64,000 bases of DNA from Micrasema longulum (Eukaryota > Arthropoda > Insecta > Trichoptera > Brachycentridae). The notes beneath the pieces are model-generated. The model did not search any database and was not told the origin of the DNA. It was given only the letters and a program-made list of their open reading frames with translations. Positions 44,116 through 55,036 of this stretch are shown here, piece by piece; position 1 is the first letter of the stretch; every line of letters begins with the position of its first letter. The translations under genes were made by a program, and so were the position numbers. The DNA lies in the NCBI GenBank assembly GCA_022494885.1, contig JAGVSM010001385.1, forward strand, positions 62,001 to 126,000, read 5' to 3'.

Positions 44116-44361
44116 GTACCACAATTTAATATGTACTCGTATGATTCTTATTTAGAAACTTCGCTGGTCTGTCTTTAAACCGTATCTTATTTTATGTTAT
44201 TATATCATTGTCGACTGTTTGTTTCTGTAAAATAAATTAATAAAATAAATAAATAACATGACATAAGCTCTGTAAATGCGTGAAGTTCCACATTTCTTTA
44301 AAAAAATGTTTTCACTCTCTGTTCCAATATATTTCAATCTTGACCACCCCCTGCAAAGCAA

Positions 44362-44532
44362 GGCGGCCTCCGTGGTGTAGTGGTCAAGACACTTTAATCG
44401 CGCACGGAAGGTTCCGGGTTCGATTCCCGGTGAGAACACAAAAATTTAAAAATGTGATTTTTCTCAAGCCCGGTTGTTCCGTAATGTAATCCACCACTGT
44501 AATTGGGCCTCCTGGCCTGTTGTGGTGCAAAA
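44362..44532 (+). mobile_element. tRNA-derived SINE, family B
   Basis: GGCGGCCTCCGTGGTGTAGT, AAGGTTCCGGGTTCGATTCC, TGAGAACACAAAAATTTAAA and GGGCCTCCTGGCCTGTTGTG are nearly identical to 10286-10461. Open frames here are by-products of the tRNA-like head. Confidence 0.88.
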
Positions 44533-44589
44533 AAAATTAAATGATATAAAAAAAAAAGATCCAGCCTTATCTACAAACGTTTGGATCAT

Positions 44590-44880
44590 TGCAGAATGTT
44601 TGTATTCGTTATATCTTTAATCTTTACAAATTCGACCACATAACTGAATATCGCAAGTAACTACACTGGCTCATTATCAGGCAAAGAAGAAAATTTACCT
44701 TCAATAACTTCTTCAAAATATTCTTCATTTAAAAAAAATAATCATTGAGTTTCTTGTATTTTTGATTGTTTTTTATGTACATATTCTTTGAATTTTAATT
44801 AAATTTTTATATTTGTAAATTGTTTATAATCTTTGTATATGTAAAAGCCTTACAGGAGTTAATAAATAAATAATTGAAAT
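44590..44880 (+). mobile_element. LINE 3' UTR
   Basis: AT-rich sequence ending TGTAAAAGCCTTACAGGAGT then TAATAAATAAATAA. The terminal block resembles the reverse complement of the LINE tail at 41406-41460 (AACCCGTAAGGGTTT) in type, though not closely. Confidence 0.5.
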
Positions 44881-44884
44881 AATC

Positions 44885-45190
44885 CTACTTCACCTGTTTA
44901 TCTGAGAAAGCTCTTCCAACCTCTATTGCAGCATGGGCTATCTCTTCCTTCTAGAACCGAGAGAACCCTTTCAATACCGATTCACCGCTCTACTTTCTTT
45001 GCTTCCTATTTCACAGTAGTAGCTGCTCGATTATGATATAATCTACCCACTAATGTCAGAGACACGCCTTCTTCATTTACATTCAAATCACGTATTAAAT
45101 GTGACTACCTTAATATTTTAGTTTTTCATTTCTTCTCCCCGTTCCCTTCTCTCTTTACCCCTTCCTGTATCCATAGTATAGTGCAGATAT
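44885..45190 (+). mobile_element. Non-LTR retrotransposon ORF2 C-terminal fragment
   Basis: The translation reads IPIHRSTFFASYFTVVAARL, a stop, then YNLPTNVRDTPSSFTFKSRI. S-F-V-A-RLW-NLP--VR--PS---FKSR is the common end of CR1/jockey-type proteins. The stop falls where Trp is expected (TGA for TGG). Confidence 0.75.
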
Positions 45191-45299
45191 TTAGTATTTT
45201 TTTATTTCTTTAAAAATATATATGTACATCAATGTTTTGTTTTATGATGAAAATATTATAATAAACCTAAAATATGTTCATATACTACTGATTTTCTCC

Positions 45300-45620
45300 A
45301 ATTGAACGGTTTGGGTAGGTAGGAAGAAATTGCCTTAAGGCGATATGCCTGCCCTTATGCATATGGATGTAAACTGTATATGTTTTTTAATATTATTTTT
45401 TATTTATTTATTTATCAAAAGCATACAAAAATTAACATATAAATTATCAAGTCCTACTGAACTACATAAAATGCCGTTCGTCAGCAGGTGCTTATAGTTA
45501 GGCTCTAATATATATACATAATCTTATCTCTTAAATATATAAAAAACTCTTATAACTATGGAAAAAATAAAAATATGCACATCGAAAATAAAAAAGAAAA
45601 ACAAAAAAAATCAATATCAA
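45300..45620. mobile_element. Back-to-back retroposon tails
   Basis: 45300-45375 is a plus-strand tail (AAGGCGATATGCCTGCCC, TATGCATATGG). From about 45400 a minus-strand tail begins with TTTATTTATTTATC, then AAAAGCATACAAAAATTAAC and CTACATAAAATGCCGTTCG. No coding sequence. Confidence 0.5.
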
Positions 45621-45670
45621 AAACCACATATATTGATATTTAATATTCGGGTTAAATATTAATCATTATA

Positions 45671-45835
45671 AATCGGATTGTGGACCCATGGCTAGTGTCG
45701 CGGGCTCACGGATCAGAGGTTTGAGGTTCAAACCCCAAACCCCGATTTGATTCACATTTTTTAAGTCAGTTATTTACAACTTGTTGAAAATGGTTCTAAA
45801 ACGGAAATAATTTGGTAAATTGTAAGAACGTGATA
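45671..45835 (+). mobile_element. tRNA-derived SINE, family D (diverged)
   Basis: ATCGGATTGTGGACCCATGG, CTAGTGTCGCGGGCTCACGG, GAGGTTCAAACCCC and ACTTGTTGAAAATGG match the family. Confidence 0.8.
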
Positions 45836-46914
45836 AATATGTTGCATTTTTTTTTTTTTATTTCCAATCAAACCAAATTGCATATTTTTTGCAGCCCTGA
45901 TCATATTTAAAGGACCATTTAACCTCTCCGTGATTTCTTTCATCGTGATCACTTTTTTAATATTATACCGTTGTAAAAGTTAAGTGTCACCGGCCTAATT
46001 GAGGCACGTTTTCTAGATATTAAAATATTTTTGAACAAGATCATTAAAATCAGTAATTAATTTGATTGCCATTTATCACACATCTCCTAATTACATACAA
46101 GATTTCATATATGTATTTTTTGTTTTTACTCATTTTTACATTTTTTATATAAAAAATTAATGTTTCCTCACTGATGTAATTTGTGCCATAGACGATTTAC
46201 AAAGTACTTTTGGATTTAGTTTTTTTTATTATGAGAATACACAAAAAAAACAATGTTTTCAAAGAGAAAATTTACAAAATATAATCACAAATAACTATCA
46301 CTACTTTAAAACACATACATACGAGTCCATATATTTCATATTATTAATTAAATTAGAAAACATATTATATATTTTTCAAATATATCGTCCTCTTATGTAA
46401 CTTGTAAAACAATTAAGTTCAGTCATGGTAAAAAATGATATTTTGCCGTTTTCCGTTAGGACTTTAAATAATCTACTGCGTAAAAATTATATATTCGTAC
46501 CGGGTTGCATTATTTTTAAAAAATGCGTATTCAAAAAAAGCTTTGCTACTGAAATTGTCATCTTTCTATGCACCCAAAAAGATGCAGAGGACACTTCATT
46601 GGTACTTTAATCACATATATAAATATATATTATAAAAAAATGTTCTTAAAATTTACTCTGCCAGAAAAAAAAGCTTTATTTTTTCATTGTTGTTTGCATG
46701 CTATAAATTTCTGTCTTTACAACATACAATAGCCTATTAAATTTTTTTCTATAAAGGTTTCATAAACAAACGATATTAACAAATACCCAAATAAGCGTTT
46801 TTTAAACAGGAAATGTCAAAAAAACCCATTGTAATTGATAAAATACTCCCAACTAGCTAATTTAAACATAAAAGTAATAAAAATAATATAATGGTTTATT
46901 CAAATTACAGTGAG
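45836..46914. other. AT-rich non-coding intron stretch
   Basis: No exon or shared repeat. The open frame at 46425-46610 is not supported by any motif. Confidence 0.4.
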
Positions 46915-46928
46915 AAAGTTCAGTGATG

Positions 46929-46982
46929 CGGTAAATTGGATAATTAAAAATGTTTTCTTACACGCTTTAAAAATTAGAGCAT
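46929..46982 (+). mobile_element. Dispersed repeat H, terminal fragment
   Basis: GTTCAGTGATGCGGTAAATT, then AAAATGTTTTCTTACACGC, matching 28014-28070. Confidence 0.6.
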
Positions 46983-47424
46983 TTAAATCGTAATAAAAAA
47001 TCATAATACAGTAAACCACCCTTTAACGTTGAGATAGGTACCACGTTATAAATTAATATGAAATGTCAACACTAAGCACTGGCCAATTCCATGTACAAAT
47101 GAATAATGCCACAAGGGGCCGCGTCGAGCGCCACGTGTTCTTTGTCATGTCAAAAGAAAATAGTCCTTAAAAAATTACGTTATAAATACAATTTTCGAAA
47201 TATAAAATCTTCTAAGAATATTTGTAATCTGCAAGCCTACTTAAGGAGAGAATAATCGCAACTGGGTTTAAAGTGTTAAATATGGCATACATTTTTACGT
47301 GAAAAAATAAGCCATAATAGTCAGATAATTTATTTGCTCACTTTAAACAGACCGGGCACACTTTATTGACATTCAATATTATTTTTAGAGGAAAATACAA
47401 ACGATAACTCTGATAAATTTTGCA
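46983..47424. other. Non-coding intron stretch
   Basis: Nothing recognised. Confidence 0.4.
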
Positions 47425-48210
47425 TAAATTACCTTTATTTATTTATTTTATTTTATTTCATTTTATTTTATCTTATTTTATTTTTTTTATTTATTTTTTT
47501 TATTTAATTATTATAATTTATATATTTATTTATTTTTTATATATTTTTTTTTTAATTTTTTTTTTCATTTCATTTCATTTTATTTTATTTATATCATTTT
47601 ATTTTATTTTATTTTATTGAAATAAACGGCATTTAATGCTTTTTACATATTAGTTACAAAAACAGTTAAATATACATCCATATAAATGTAAATAATACAG
47701 AGCATTTGAAACAAAATTATTAATTTACAAATGAAGAAAGTCAAAAAAGTAAACAATAAAAAAATATATTATTAGTTATAAAACTATTAATAAAAAATAA
47801 TAATTTAGTATGAGAAATATTTTGGGCCCGTAAAAAAAACTAAGAAAACAATTTTGAATAACTCTAAACGATAAAAAAAGTATTATTATTTAAAACTAAT
47901 ACTTAGGTAAATAGTATATATTTATGCATAAAAATATATGATGATGTAAAAAAACGATAAAGATGAATATTTTGTTTTTATAAATAAAATCAATAAAGGA
48001 AACGTAAAAAAAAAAACACTAATAAATAAGTCAAAACAATTTTGAACAGTATCTAGAACATTGTTATCTAGAACTATTAGGTACCTACTAGCTTCTCCTA
48101 CCCATGAAATACAGGAGTAAAGCCGTTCTATGTGTACTAAACTTCACGTACAATGAGCCACCAGTATCTCTGTACTCATTGCCTAGAATGAGAAGTCTAT
48201 TGATGACTGC
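47425..48210 (-). mobile_element. LINE family M, 3' end with (TTTTA)n tail
   Basis: Second copy of 30545-31345. The minus-strand frame at about 48190-48085 reads ILGNEYRDTGGSLYVKFSTH, then RTALLLYFMGRRS and a stop. The UTR matches down to TGAAATAAACGGCATTTAAT at 47617, followed by 190 bp of TTTTATTTTA low-complexity tail. This copy lacks the internal tandem duplication of the other. Confidence 0.75.
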
Positions 48211-48379
48211 ATTTTTAAAACATCATTATCGATAGTCTTAAGCTGCGCATAATCGTTTACATGGGCGATTCGCCTCAGCTATGTATAGTTTGAATTTGGA
48301 GAATACAGTACAACGAAATCTACTGTATCTACAATGAACTCAACATTGTGTAATTTATTAAAATCGGGGTGCTGCGATT

Positions 48380-48560
48380 GGTGGGGTACGTGGAATGAGT
48401 GAGCGAAGAGAGAGTGTACAAAACCCCAAGTAGACGTCAGCGGGATGTGGGTGCTATTGACATCGGGGACAGGAGAAGTACATACCAGGATAGAGAGATG
48501 GCATCGAATGGCCAAGGAGGCCACGACCCACAACGGGCTGTAAAGACAATGATGAGTGTC
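48380..48560 (+). mobile_element. LINE ORF C-terminal scrap
   Basis: One frame ends HTRIERWHRMAKEATTHNGL then a stop at about 48543. An R--W--MA-EATTH--L ending is typical of RTE-like or related LINE proteins. The upstream frame is broken. Confidence 0.55.
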
Positions 48561-48785
48561 AGTCGATCTTTTTGTGGGTTATACTAATTGCCTAGAATAA
48601 GGCGTCATATTTGCATGCTTGAATTTGCTGCGCGTATTGCCTAATTACAGGAGTTTCAATGGAAACAATATAAGTGATGTAACGGATAATGGTTTGGCCG
48701 GATACCGGATACCGAATATTCGACGAGCCGGATGGCCTGATATCTTTCAATCATCAGTAGTTTTTCTAATCTATCTAGTTTTTCA

Positions 48786-49104
48786 ACATGTTTTGTGTTT
48801 TCCCAAATTTTTCTAGACAAGGACTTGATTCGACCCCCCAGGGAGCTGTTAATATTAACATACTACAAAAGAGATGAAGATCATTTTAGAGATTGAAATA
48901 TAGAAATCTAGGCTTCTACAAGGCTCATGACCTGTTATTGGCTGGTTTAACTGGCCACTTTACACACTGTGTAACATTCACCATCAAAGTGTAAAGTGGC
49001 CACTTAAACCAGCCATTGACAGGTCATAAGCCCTGTAGATGCCTAGACTTCTAAATTACCTTTTCTTAAATGTTCTTCATCTCTGTTGTAATATGTTATT
49101 ATAA
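48786..49104. mobile_element. Foldback MITE family F, compact copy
   Basis: Left arm 48786-48980 (TTTCTAGACAAGGACTTGAT, TATTGGCTGGTTTAACTGGC, CACTTTACACACTGTGTAAC) followed almost directly by right arm 48985-49104 (AAAGTGTAAAGTGGCCACTT, AAACCAGCCATTGACAGGTC, GATGCCTAGACTTCTAAATT). The spacer is only a few bases, so this copy would fold into a near-continuous hairpin. Confidence 0.85.
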
Positions 49105-49679
49105 ATTAAATATATGGACATTGTTGTTATTAGAGGATACATAAGAATATGTTTTAGTGTGCCCTATTTCAAGATTTAAAATAAAATAATAAAATATATT
49201 AACCATGTTCAGGTAAAAGGCGGTAACTCACGAATGAAATTTTTACAGGATGACCAAAAAACAGTTTAAATACCCCGGTACTTGAATGTCTTTCATCGTT
49301 AAAAACAAAACTTTTAATGGGCATAAAATAAAGGCGGCTAAAATGTTTTCATGATATTTATAATGATCACTTATCGATCAATAGGTTGCAGGTTAATATG
49401 GTATAAAAGTTTACTTTAAGAGCTTTTAATCGCTGCTTCGCTCACGCGGGAAAAAATAGTAAGGTAATTAATTAGATATGTCGTTTAGCAATAAGAATTT
49501 CCCAGGCGAAATGGTATATTTTTTCGGGACGGAAATTAAAATTACGACGATTCGTTAGTCAAAATACAAAATTCTACTACAAAACGAAAACGGAATTCAG
49601 ACCTAACTAACTATGAATAAAGCAAGTATTTTTTTCCCTGTATTAGGGCATTCTACCTTAGTATAAAGTTTTAATTAAT
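49105..49679. other. Non-coding intron stretch
   Basis: Nothing recognised. Confidence 0.4.
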
Positions 49680-50985
49680 GGTGCGACATCAATTGTCTTC
49701 AACTTAACATCGACAAATGTAAAATAATATCTTTCTCGCGACGAAAAAAACCTATACAATTCAACTACAAACTTAATATTTCCCTTTCAATGGTTTCGTC
49801 AATAAAGAATCTTGGGATTACTTTAGATAGTAAACTCTCATATCATGAACACATTCATAATGTTGTAAACAAATCTCTCAATTTTTTTGGTTTTTTATTA
49901 TTTTTTATTATTATATTGAAAACATATTATACATAATTATATACAATATTCCCAAGGAGTTTTTTTTTTTAAAAAACTCATTTAGGGACATACAGATAAC
50001 AATTTTTTTAAAGACGTTTTTAAATTTTAAACTATTATATTATTTACAAAAGCAGAACAATTAAAATTATGATATACTACAAATTAAAAAGGGTATGAAA
50101 AATACTTGAAAATAACAAAAAAACAGAATACTAGGCATGGAAATAAATTCAAAATAATGTTTACATTATGCAATCTGGGAAAGAAAATTGAAAAAGTTTA
50201 AAAATTACATGTATGTATATATACATACTGAACTAGTACAAAATAAAATCTTTTTTTTTTAATTAACAAAATATGAATTTTATCAATAGAATGACGACGG
50301 ACTTCAAAAATATTAATACTATCAAAACTCTTTATTGCTCAATAGTTCAATCCCATCTAGAACACGCTTCTCCTATTTGGTTTTCATTCAACAGGACTCA
50401 TACTGACCATATCGAGTCTGTCCAACACCGTTTTCTAAGAAAAGTGGCATGGTTGCTCGGAATACAAAGGGGCCAAATAGACCAATTTCTTTATCTGTTT
50501 TCATTGGAGAGACGTAGAACAAAGATGGACCTTATATGCATTTTCAAAATACCTAATGCTATAAGTGATGTCCCATCTCTGTTGCAATCAATTTCTTTTC
50601 GTGTTCCCAACCATGTCACCAGAAGTCAAAATCTGCTATTTATTAAATCTTCTAAAAGCAAATTTTGTTTTTATGCTCCAATGTCCAGAATGTGTAGATT
50701 AGTCAATTCATCACACGACTTTGAATTCTTTGGGATAGATCTTCCGGCTTTTCGTAGATCTCTTTGCGACTAAACAGTATGGGATGAAGTTGGATTGGCA
50801 TGGTTTAGTTCGAAGTCTTATATCTTTCGTTTTCATGAATATATTGTATACCATTATTGTTTTTCCCTTGTTTGTCTTTGCTTCATAGTTTAATGTTATT
50901 TTTGTTCAGATTCTTGTATTTATGTTTCTTCATGTAACTGTTGTAATTGGCTTTGGCCGTATATATAATAAATAAATCAATATAA
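49680..50985 (+). mobile_element. LINE family J1, longest copy, split by an insertion
   Basis: 49690-49887 encodes the start of the thumb region (SSIKNLGITLDSKLSYHEHI, then HNVVNKSL). The frame resumes at 50273 with NFINRMTTDFKNINTIKTLY, HLEHASPIWFSFNRTHTDHI and ESVQHRFLRKVAWLLG. It runs open for 166 codons to TAA at 50771-50773, ending in the APMSRMCRLVNSSHDFEFFG block. The 3' UTR ends GTAATTGGCTTTGGCCGTAT then TATAATAAATAAAT. Upstream, INIDKCKIISFSRRKK-like residues lie near 49700. The catalytic YxDD core is absent. Confidence 0.88.
49888..50272. mobile_element. AT-rich insertion inside LINE J1
   Basis: About 385 bp that is absent from the J1 copy at 29174 separates the LLGF and INRM codons. 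It begins with a T-run (TTTTTTATTATTTTTTATTA) and ends AATTAACAAAATATG, the look of a minus-strand retroposon tail. No coding content. Confidence 0.7.
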
Positions 50986-51739
50986 TAATATTAGCTGGAT
51001 TTACAACATTTTACACAAACAGAAAGGAATTACAATATGAACGCAAACAATAGACAACAACAAAAATATAGCAAGTCAATCATAGAAATTTAAAGAATTA
51101 ATTTCTGATTGATTCTTTTTGACATCCCACCTTACCGCCTACTCGTTTTCAAATAATGATTTTCATTGTTGATATAATATATACTTTCTCATTGTACTGT
51201 AGCGTTCATTGTCCATAATCGATGACACACACGTGCTAAAACGTTTCACCTGAAATAGTGCGATGACCGAAGAAAGATCATCATAAGAAACCAGTAGAAC
51301 ATTATAATGCAAGTCTAACAGTATTGCACAAGAAATCGGGGGCATCGTTCTGCAGTACATTCACATCTACTACACCCTCCATCGTTTTATCTTATAGTAG
51401 TTTTGTCGAGACATCGTCATTATCTGGTTGGTGACTTTGAATTTAAAACTGCAGTCGAGGAAATCTGTCATTATCTTATACTGATACTGTTTGTTAATAT
51501 GAAAAACGTTAATATAGTCAAAAAATACTTTTTTATTGTCTTTTGCCTCAATCTTCATTTTTATAGGCACAATCGTTTTTAAATTTTGTACTTGTAGGTT
51601 CAAGACCCTGTCGGTATAAGATTTAAAACTTAAACGCCATATTCTTAATATTGAATTATGGCTCAACTAGCCCCAAGTAAACTACTCTCAGCACTGTTAA
51701 GTTACCTTTCTTTTTTTTCCTTCAATCCGTCAGCGCTTA
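50986..51739. other. Non-coding stretch, possible decayed LINE on minus strand
   Basis: The minus-strand frame at 51666-51370 (98 codons) contains NVFHINKQYQYKIMTDFLDC, faintly like the F-KI--G-+DC segment before the LINE tail blocks seen elsewhere. I do not consider this proven. Confidence 0.35.
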
Positions 51740-52076
51740 GAATCTTCTCGGGTTATCCCCGATCACTGGACTACGCAGTTTTTATCAGGTCGTGGTAAAT
51801 TTAATCAAAAATTATTTGTTTTTAATATTGTTGACTTCCCTTCGTGCTGCTCCGGATATCCTAATCAATCTACTGAACTCATCCTGTGGTCTTGTCCCTT
51901 TCTTCTTCTCTATGATTACCGAATGGAGCTTCTCGCTACTATCCGTGGCCCTGTTATAGGTCCTGTTGAATATACAGATCTGGTGGCTTCCAAAAAGAAT
52001 TTTACGGCTTTTAAAAAGTTTTGTAATCATTTCGGCGAATTGATCATGTCCAATCAATTTAATCCCAGTCAGTGAA
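51740..52076 (+). mobile_element. Non-LTR retrotransposon C-terminal zinc-knuckle fragment
   Basis: The plus-strand frame reads IPDHWTTQFLSGRGKFNQKL, then FVFNIVDFPSCCSGYPNQST and ELILWSCPF, continuing to a stop at 52073-52075 (ACNH-type ending FNPSQ then TGA). FL-GHG-F--YL followed by C-C-G---(E/Q)(S/T)--H--(W/F)-CP is the end of R1-clade ORF2; here the His of the knuckle is Ile. It lies 246 bp upstream of the large ICL3 exon, on the same strand. Confidence 0.78.
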
Positions 52077-52321
52077 AAGTTCACTTCCCTCCTTTCTCAA
52101 TCCAACGAAGTACATATTATGAACTTCTAAATTATTTTCTTTCAGTACAAAGATGTTAAAGCTACCAGATTTCAGAGGGCTTCTTCGGGCACCTTTTTTC
52201 GTTTGACAACGAGCAAATTTTCTGGGCACCACTAAGGAGACTGATGTCCTCAGATGTGGTGTGCGGTATGTGGTGGGCAAGCTGTGTAGTTTGTAAAAAA
52301 TGCTTGTTTTTTGTTTTTCAG

Positions 52322-52507
52322 GTGTGGAGGCATGCGCGGAAGCCTCTCCCAGCAGTCCATGGGCTGCGGTAACGGGTCTACCGGGGGTGGACAGGCCAGG
52401 AGGGACCAGGCGACACAAACCCCCGACAGTATACCGAGGGACGCGCGCAGCACTAGGCTCAAATCACTGCGGCTGCCTCTTGTGGCGCCCGGCAACATTA
52501 ATCTCAA
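52322..52507 (+). CDS. 5-HT2: 5-HT2-type receptor large ICL3 exon (186 nt)
   Basis: After TTTTTGTTTTTCAG it reads (R)CGGMRGSLSQQSMGCGNGS, then TGGGQARRDQATQTPDSIPR, DARSTRLKSLRLPLVAPGN and INLK, with donor CAA/gtaaca. It is a Gly/Ser/Arg-rich stretch of the third intracellular loop, likely site of kinase and G-protein regulation by analogy with other 5-HT2 receptors (inference). It enters and leaves in phase 2 and is 186 nt (62 codons), so it too can be included or skipped without changing frame. Two overlapping open frames here (plus, 169 codons; minus, 104 and 119 codons) are composition shadows. A CA-rich tract starts immediately after the donor. Confidence 0.85.
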
Positions 52508-52514
52508 GTAACAC

Positions 52515-52770
52515 TGTTTTACTAATCCTCTCACCCACATATATCCACGCATCCACACATCCACTCACCCCCATATCTACCCATACACACTCCACACACT
52601 TACTCATCCACATACCCACTTACCCGCAAACACTTATTTACTCACACATCCACTCATCAAAACATCCAACAATCCACACATCGTCTCAGATGAGTATATT
52701 TACACTCCAACATTTGATCATCTACAAATTTACTCACCTACTCTTTGCCACACACACATTCACTTACATA
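52515..52770 (+). repeat. CA-rich, G-poor degenerate minisatellite after the ICL3 exon
   Basis: Irregular ATCCACNCA and CACATCCACTCAC units (CATATATCCACGCATCCACA, CCACATACCCACTTACCC, CACACATCCACTCATC) with strong strand asymmetry: the plus strand has very few G. It starts within 10 bp of the exon donor. Shorter relatives lie at 44020-44115 and 54650-54730. Confidence 0.7.
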
Positions 52771-53199
52771 CCCGTACATATACTACTCCAACAAGAACTT
52801 TATCTTTAATTATTTTTTTCATACTAGATATACCATCAAATGATGACATCTTCAAAAAAGCATCTATAATACAAACTTTCAAAGAAAAAAACGCACTAGA
52901 TTACAAAAGTCTCGAAACCCTACATTTCCAAATAATTTAATTTTACTTAGATGCAATACAACTGCAGCTTTAAATTATTATTCAAATGTTGAGAAAAAAA
53001 ACCTGTATAATCTTAAAAAAATCATAAAATCAATAGCAAATATTAAAACATTCAAATATAACATTTTAAAAAACATATAAAACCTTACCTACATTTCATA
53101 CAGTATTGTGTATTTTTAGAATATAATATCTAATTTTAAGGAATCTGTTTTAGATAGTAAAACTGAAATATATGTAATTTTTTTATTTTATTATTTGTT
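52771..53199. other. AT-rich intron stretch
   Basis: Nothing recognised. Confidence 0.4.
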
Positions 53200-53400
53200 T
53201 ATTTTTCCATACATATATTATTTATATAGAAATATAATTACAAAAATACATGTAAGAAAAATACATCTTAAAATTAAGCTATAACATGAATTGGAAAAAA
53301 TGCCCACAAAGACTACAGCGTCTGAGCGAGGGCCTTTCCTTTTTAAATTATTAAATAGTTTATAGCACATATATATGGTATGACATGACCATGAAAAGAA
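53200..53400 (-). mobile_element. Retroposon tail related to 11640-11740
   Basis: On the minus strand AGGCCCTCGCTCAGACGCTG, TAGTCTTTGTGGGCATTTTT and ATAGCTTAATTTTAAGATG correspond to the plus-strand blocks at 11650-11725. Confidence 0.65.
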
Positions 53401-53574
53401 AAGAAAAATAAAAGAAAAACCAAATTAACATATGCTGAAATAACGAAAATATGATTTATTTGCAGTGTGCATTTATTTTTTATTTTTCTTTATTTTTAAA
53501 AAGAATGTGTATCTGCTCCTTCCATGCTGATCCAAGACAAATAATGATGATATATATATATATATATGTATGTA

Positions 53575-54340
53575 TTTATATTTTTTCTATTTTTTTATTT
53601 TTATTTGGGAAATCAACAGTTCTACATACATATTTTTAGTAAACAAACAGATATAGTGTATAAACTCAGAACTAATAACAGATTTCCACATAGTATACAA
53701 AGTTAGTAAAGAAAATATATTACAATAAATACATACAATTTATACATATAAAAATGTTATTTTCATGTACTCAATAATTAAAGATTTTTTAAATATTTAT
53801 TTTAAGAACATTAAGTTACTGTAAATTAGGTGGGATAAGGACAAAAATGCTTGAAGAGAGGATAAGGAGGGGATGGGAGATGTACATATTTTTTATTATA
53901 ATATCTACTAAGTTACATAATACATTTTTAGTGTTAATTTTAAATCTGACAGAGTGATGTTTGTGTAATCTATATTTTTAAATTTTGAATTGTACATTGA
54001 AAAAGTCCTACGAAAAAAAGCATTTTTTAACATACGATGTTTTACTTATTGGTACATGAAACAGGTGGTACCGCCTACAAATCCTGGCTGGCACATGTAT
54101 TGTTATTAAACCAAGCAGCTCTGTACAGTCAACCATTCCTGTCATAATTTTGTAAAGCAGTAGTTGGTTCGCACACACTCTGCGGTATTGTAGAGAAATG
54201 ATTCCATGGAAGGTGGAGGCAGTGAGAGTAGATACATAAGAAATACCGGTTTTGTATTTAAGGCACTTTATAAATTTGTTTTGAATATTTATATATATCA
54301 TCATCATTCTCTTTCCGCGCTTAATTGTGAATCTGGATTG
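53575..54340 (-). mobile_element. LINE family K, ORF2 C-terminus and 3' UTR
   Basis: Minus-strand frame 54358-54008 includes LQYRRVCANQLLLYKIMTGM, then VDCTELLGLITIHVPARICR and YHLFHVPISKTSYVKKCFF. The RR---LLLYKI--G--DC--LL---I-VPAR block is the jockey/R1-type tail. The UTR from 53995 down to 53605 matches 23770-24160, and a TTTTATTTTTAT tail with a TATATA tract adjoins at 53550-53600. Confidence 0.82.
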
Positions 54341-54543
54341 GTACACCAATCGCAGCATATCTCGATCAATTTCGTTTGGATGGTAAGGTGATCAGTCTTA
54401 CGCTTCAGGTCTAGGGACTATAAAATATTCTTGTGTGAAAACGCCCTTTAAAATAAATATGTCATATCAACCATGTCGTGAATCGAACTCGAGACCTCTT
54501 GTATGGTAGGCAAACGCGCTGACCATTACACCACGAGGCCGAC
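54298..54543 (-). mobile_element. tRNA-derived SINE, family A, near full length
   Basis: Runs from the ATCATCATCATTCTC tail through TTGGTACACCAATCGCAGCA, TGATCAGTCTTACGCTTCAG and TCGTGAATCGAACTCGAGAC to AACGCGCTGACCATTACACC then ACGAGGCCGACA, so the A box is present. The tRNA-like head keeps an A-box complement and a mutated B box. Confidence 0.9.
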
Positions 54544-54649
54544 AGATACATATATATATAGACGGTTTTCGGTGCCAGACCTCGAAACTTCAGAGGAACA
54601 TACCTCATGGTAAGCTTTAAAAAAAGTTCTAATAAAATTTAAAAAAAAA

Positions 54650-54730
54650 AAAAAAACACTTTTACCTACCTACACATCCATTAATCCACATGTTCATTTA
54701 CCCACCATCTACTCTTCCATTCAAATTTAA
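54650..54730 (+). repeat. CA-rich, G-poor tract
   Basis: ACCTACCTACACATCCATTA, ATCCACATGTTCATTTACCC and ACCATCTACTCTTCCATTC, like the tract at 52515. Confidence 0.6.
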
Positions 54731-55036
54731 AAAAAAAAACTAACCTTATTTCAACCTCATTAGTTGTCTCAAAACATCATTTTATTACTGAAAAGTTGCA
54801 GTCAAACTTCTTTTTGTTTTTCTTATTAATTATTGACCAACTAGTTTAAACGCTTTCAATAATTTGTATCGTCAAGATTAGTAAATGGTTTTTTTTTACA
54901 TACCTAAGTACTATGGCCAGCATCCACGTCCACATCTATTTCAAACCTAGTCTGTTTGTTATTGTTGTGAATGCAACAGTTAAAAACATGATAAAACTGT
55001 CAATACTGCAATTAAAACTGAACTGTCATGTTCCAG

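Noticed and set aside
47420..47620. 66-codon Phe/Ile-rich plus-strand frame
   Set aside because: Translation of the TTTTA tail of a minus-strand LINE.
51370..51666. 98-codon minus-strand frame as a host gene
   Set aside because: At best a decayed LINE tail by position and a weak DC-containing segment; no splice sites or conserved domain.
52300..52809. 169-codon plus-strand open frame
   Set aside because: It is an alternate frame over the ICL3 exon running into the CA-rich tract; the exon is in another frame with proper splice sites.
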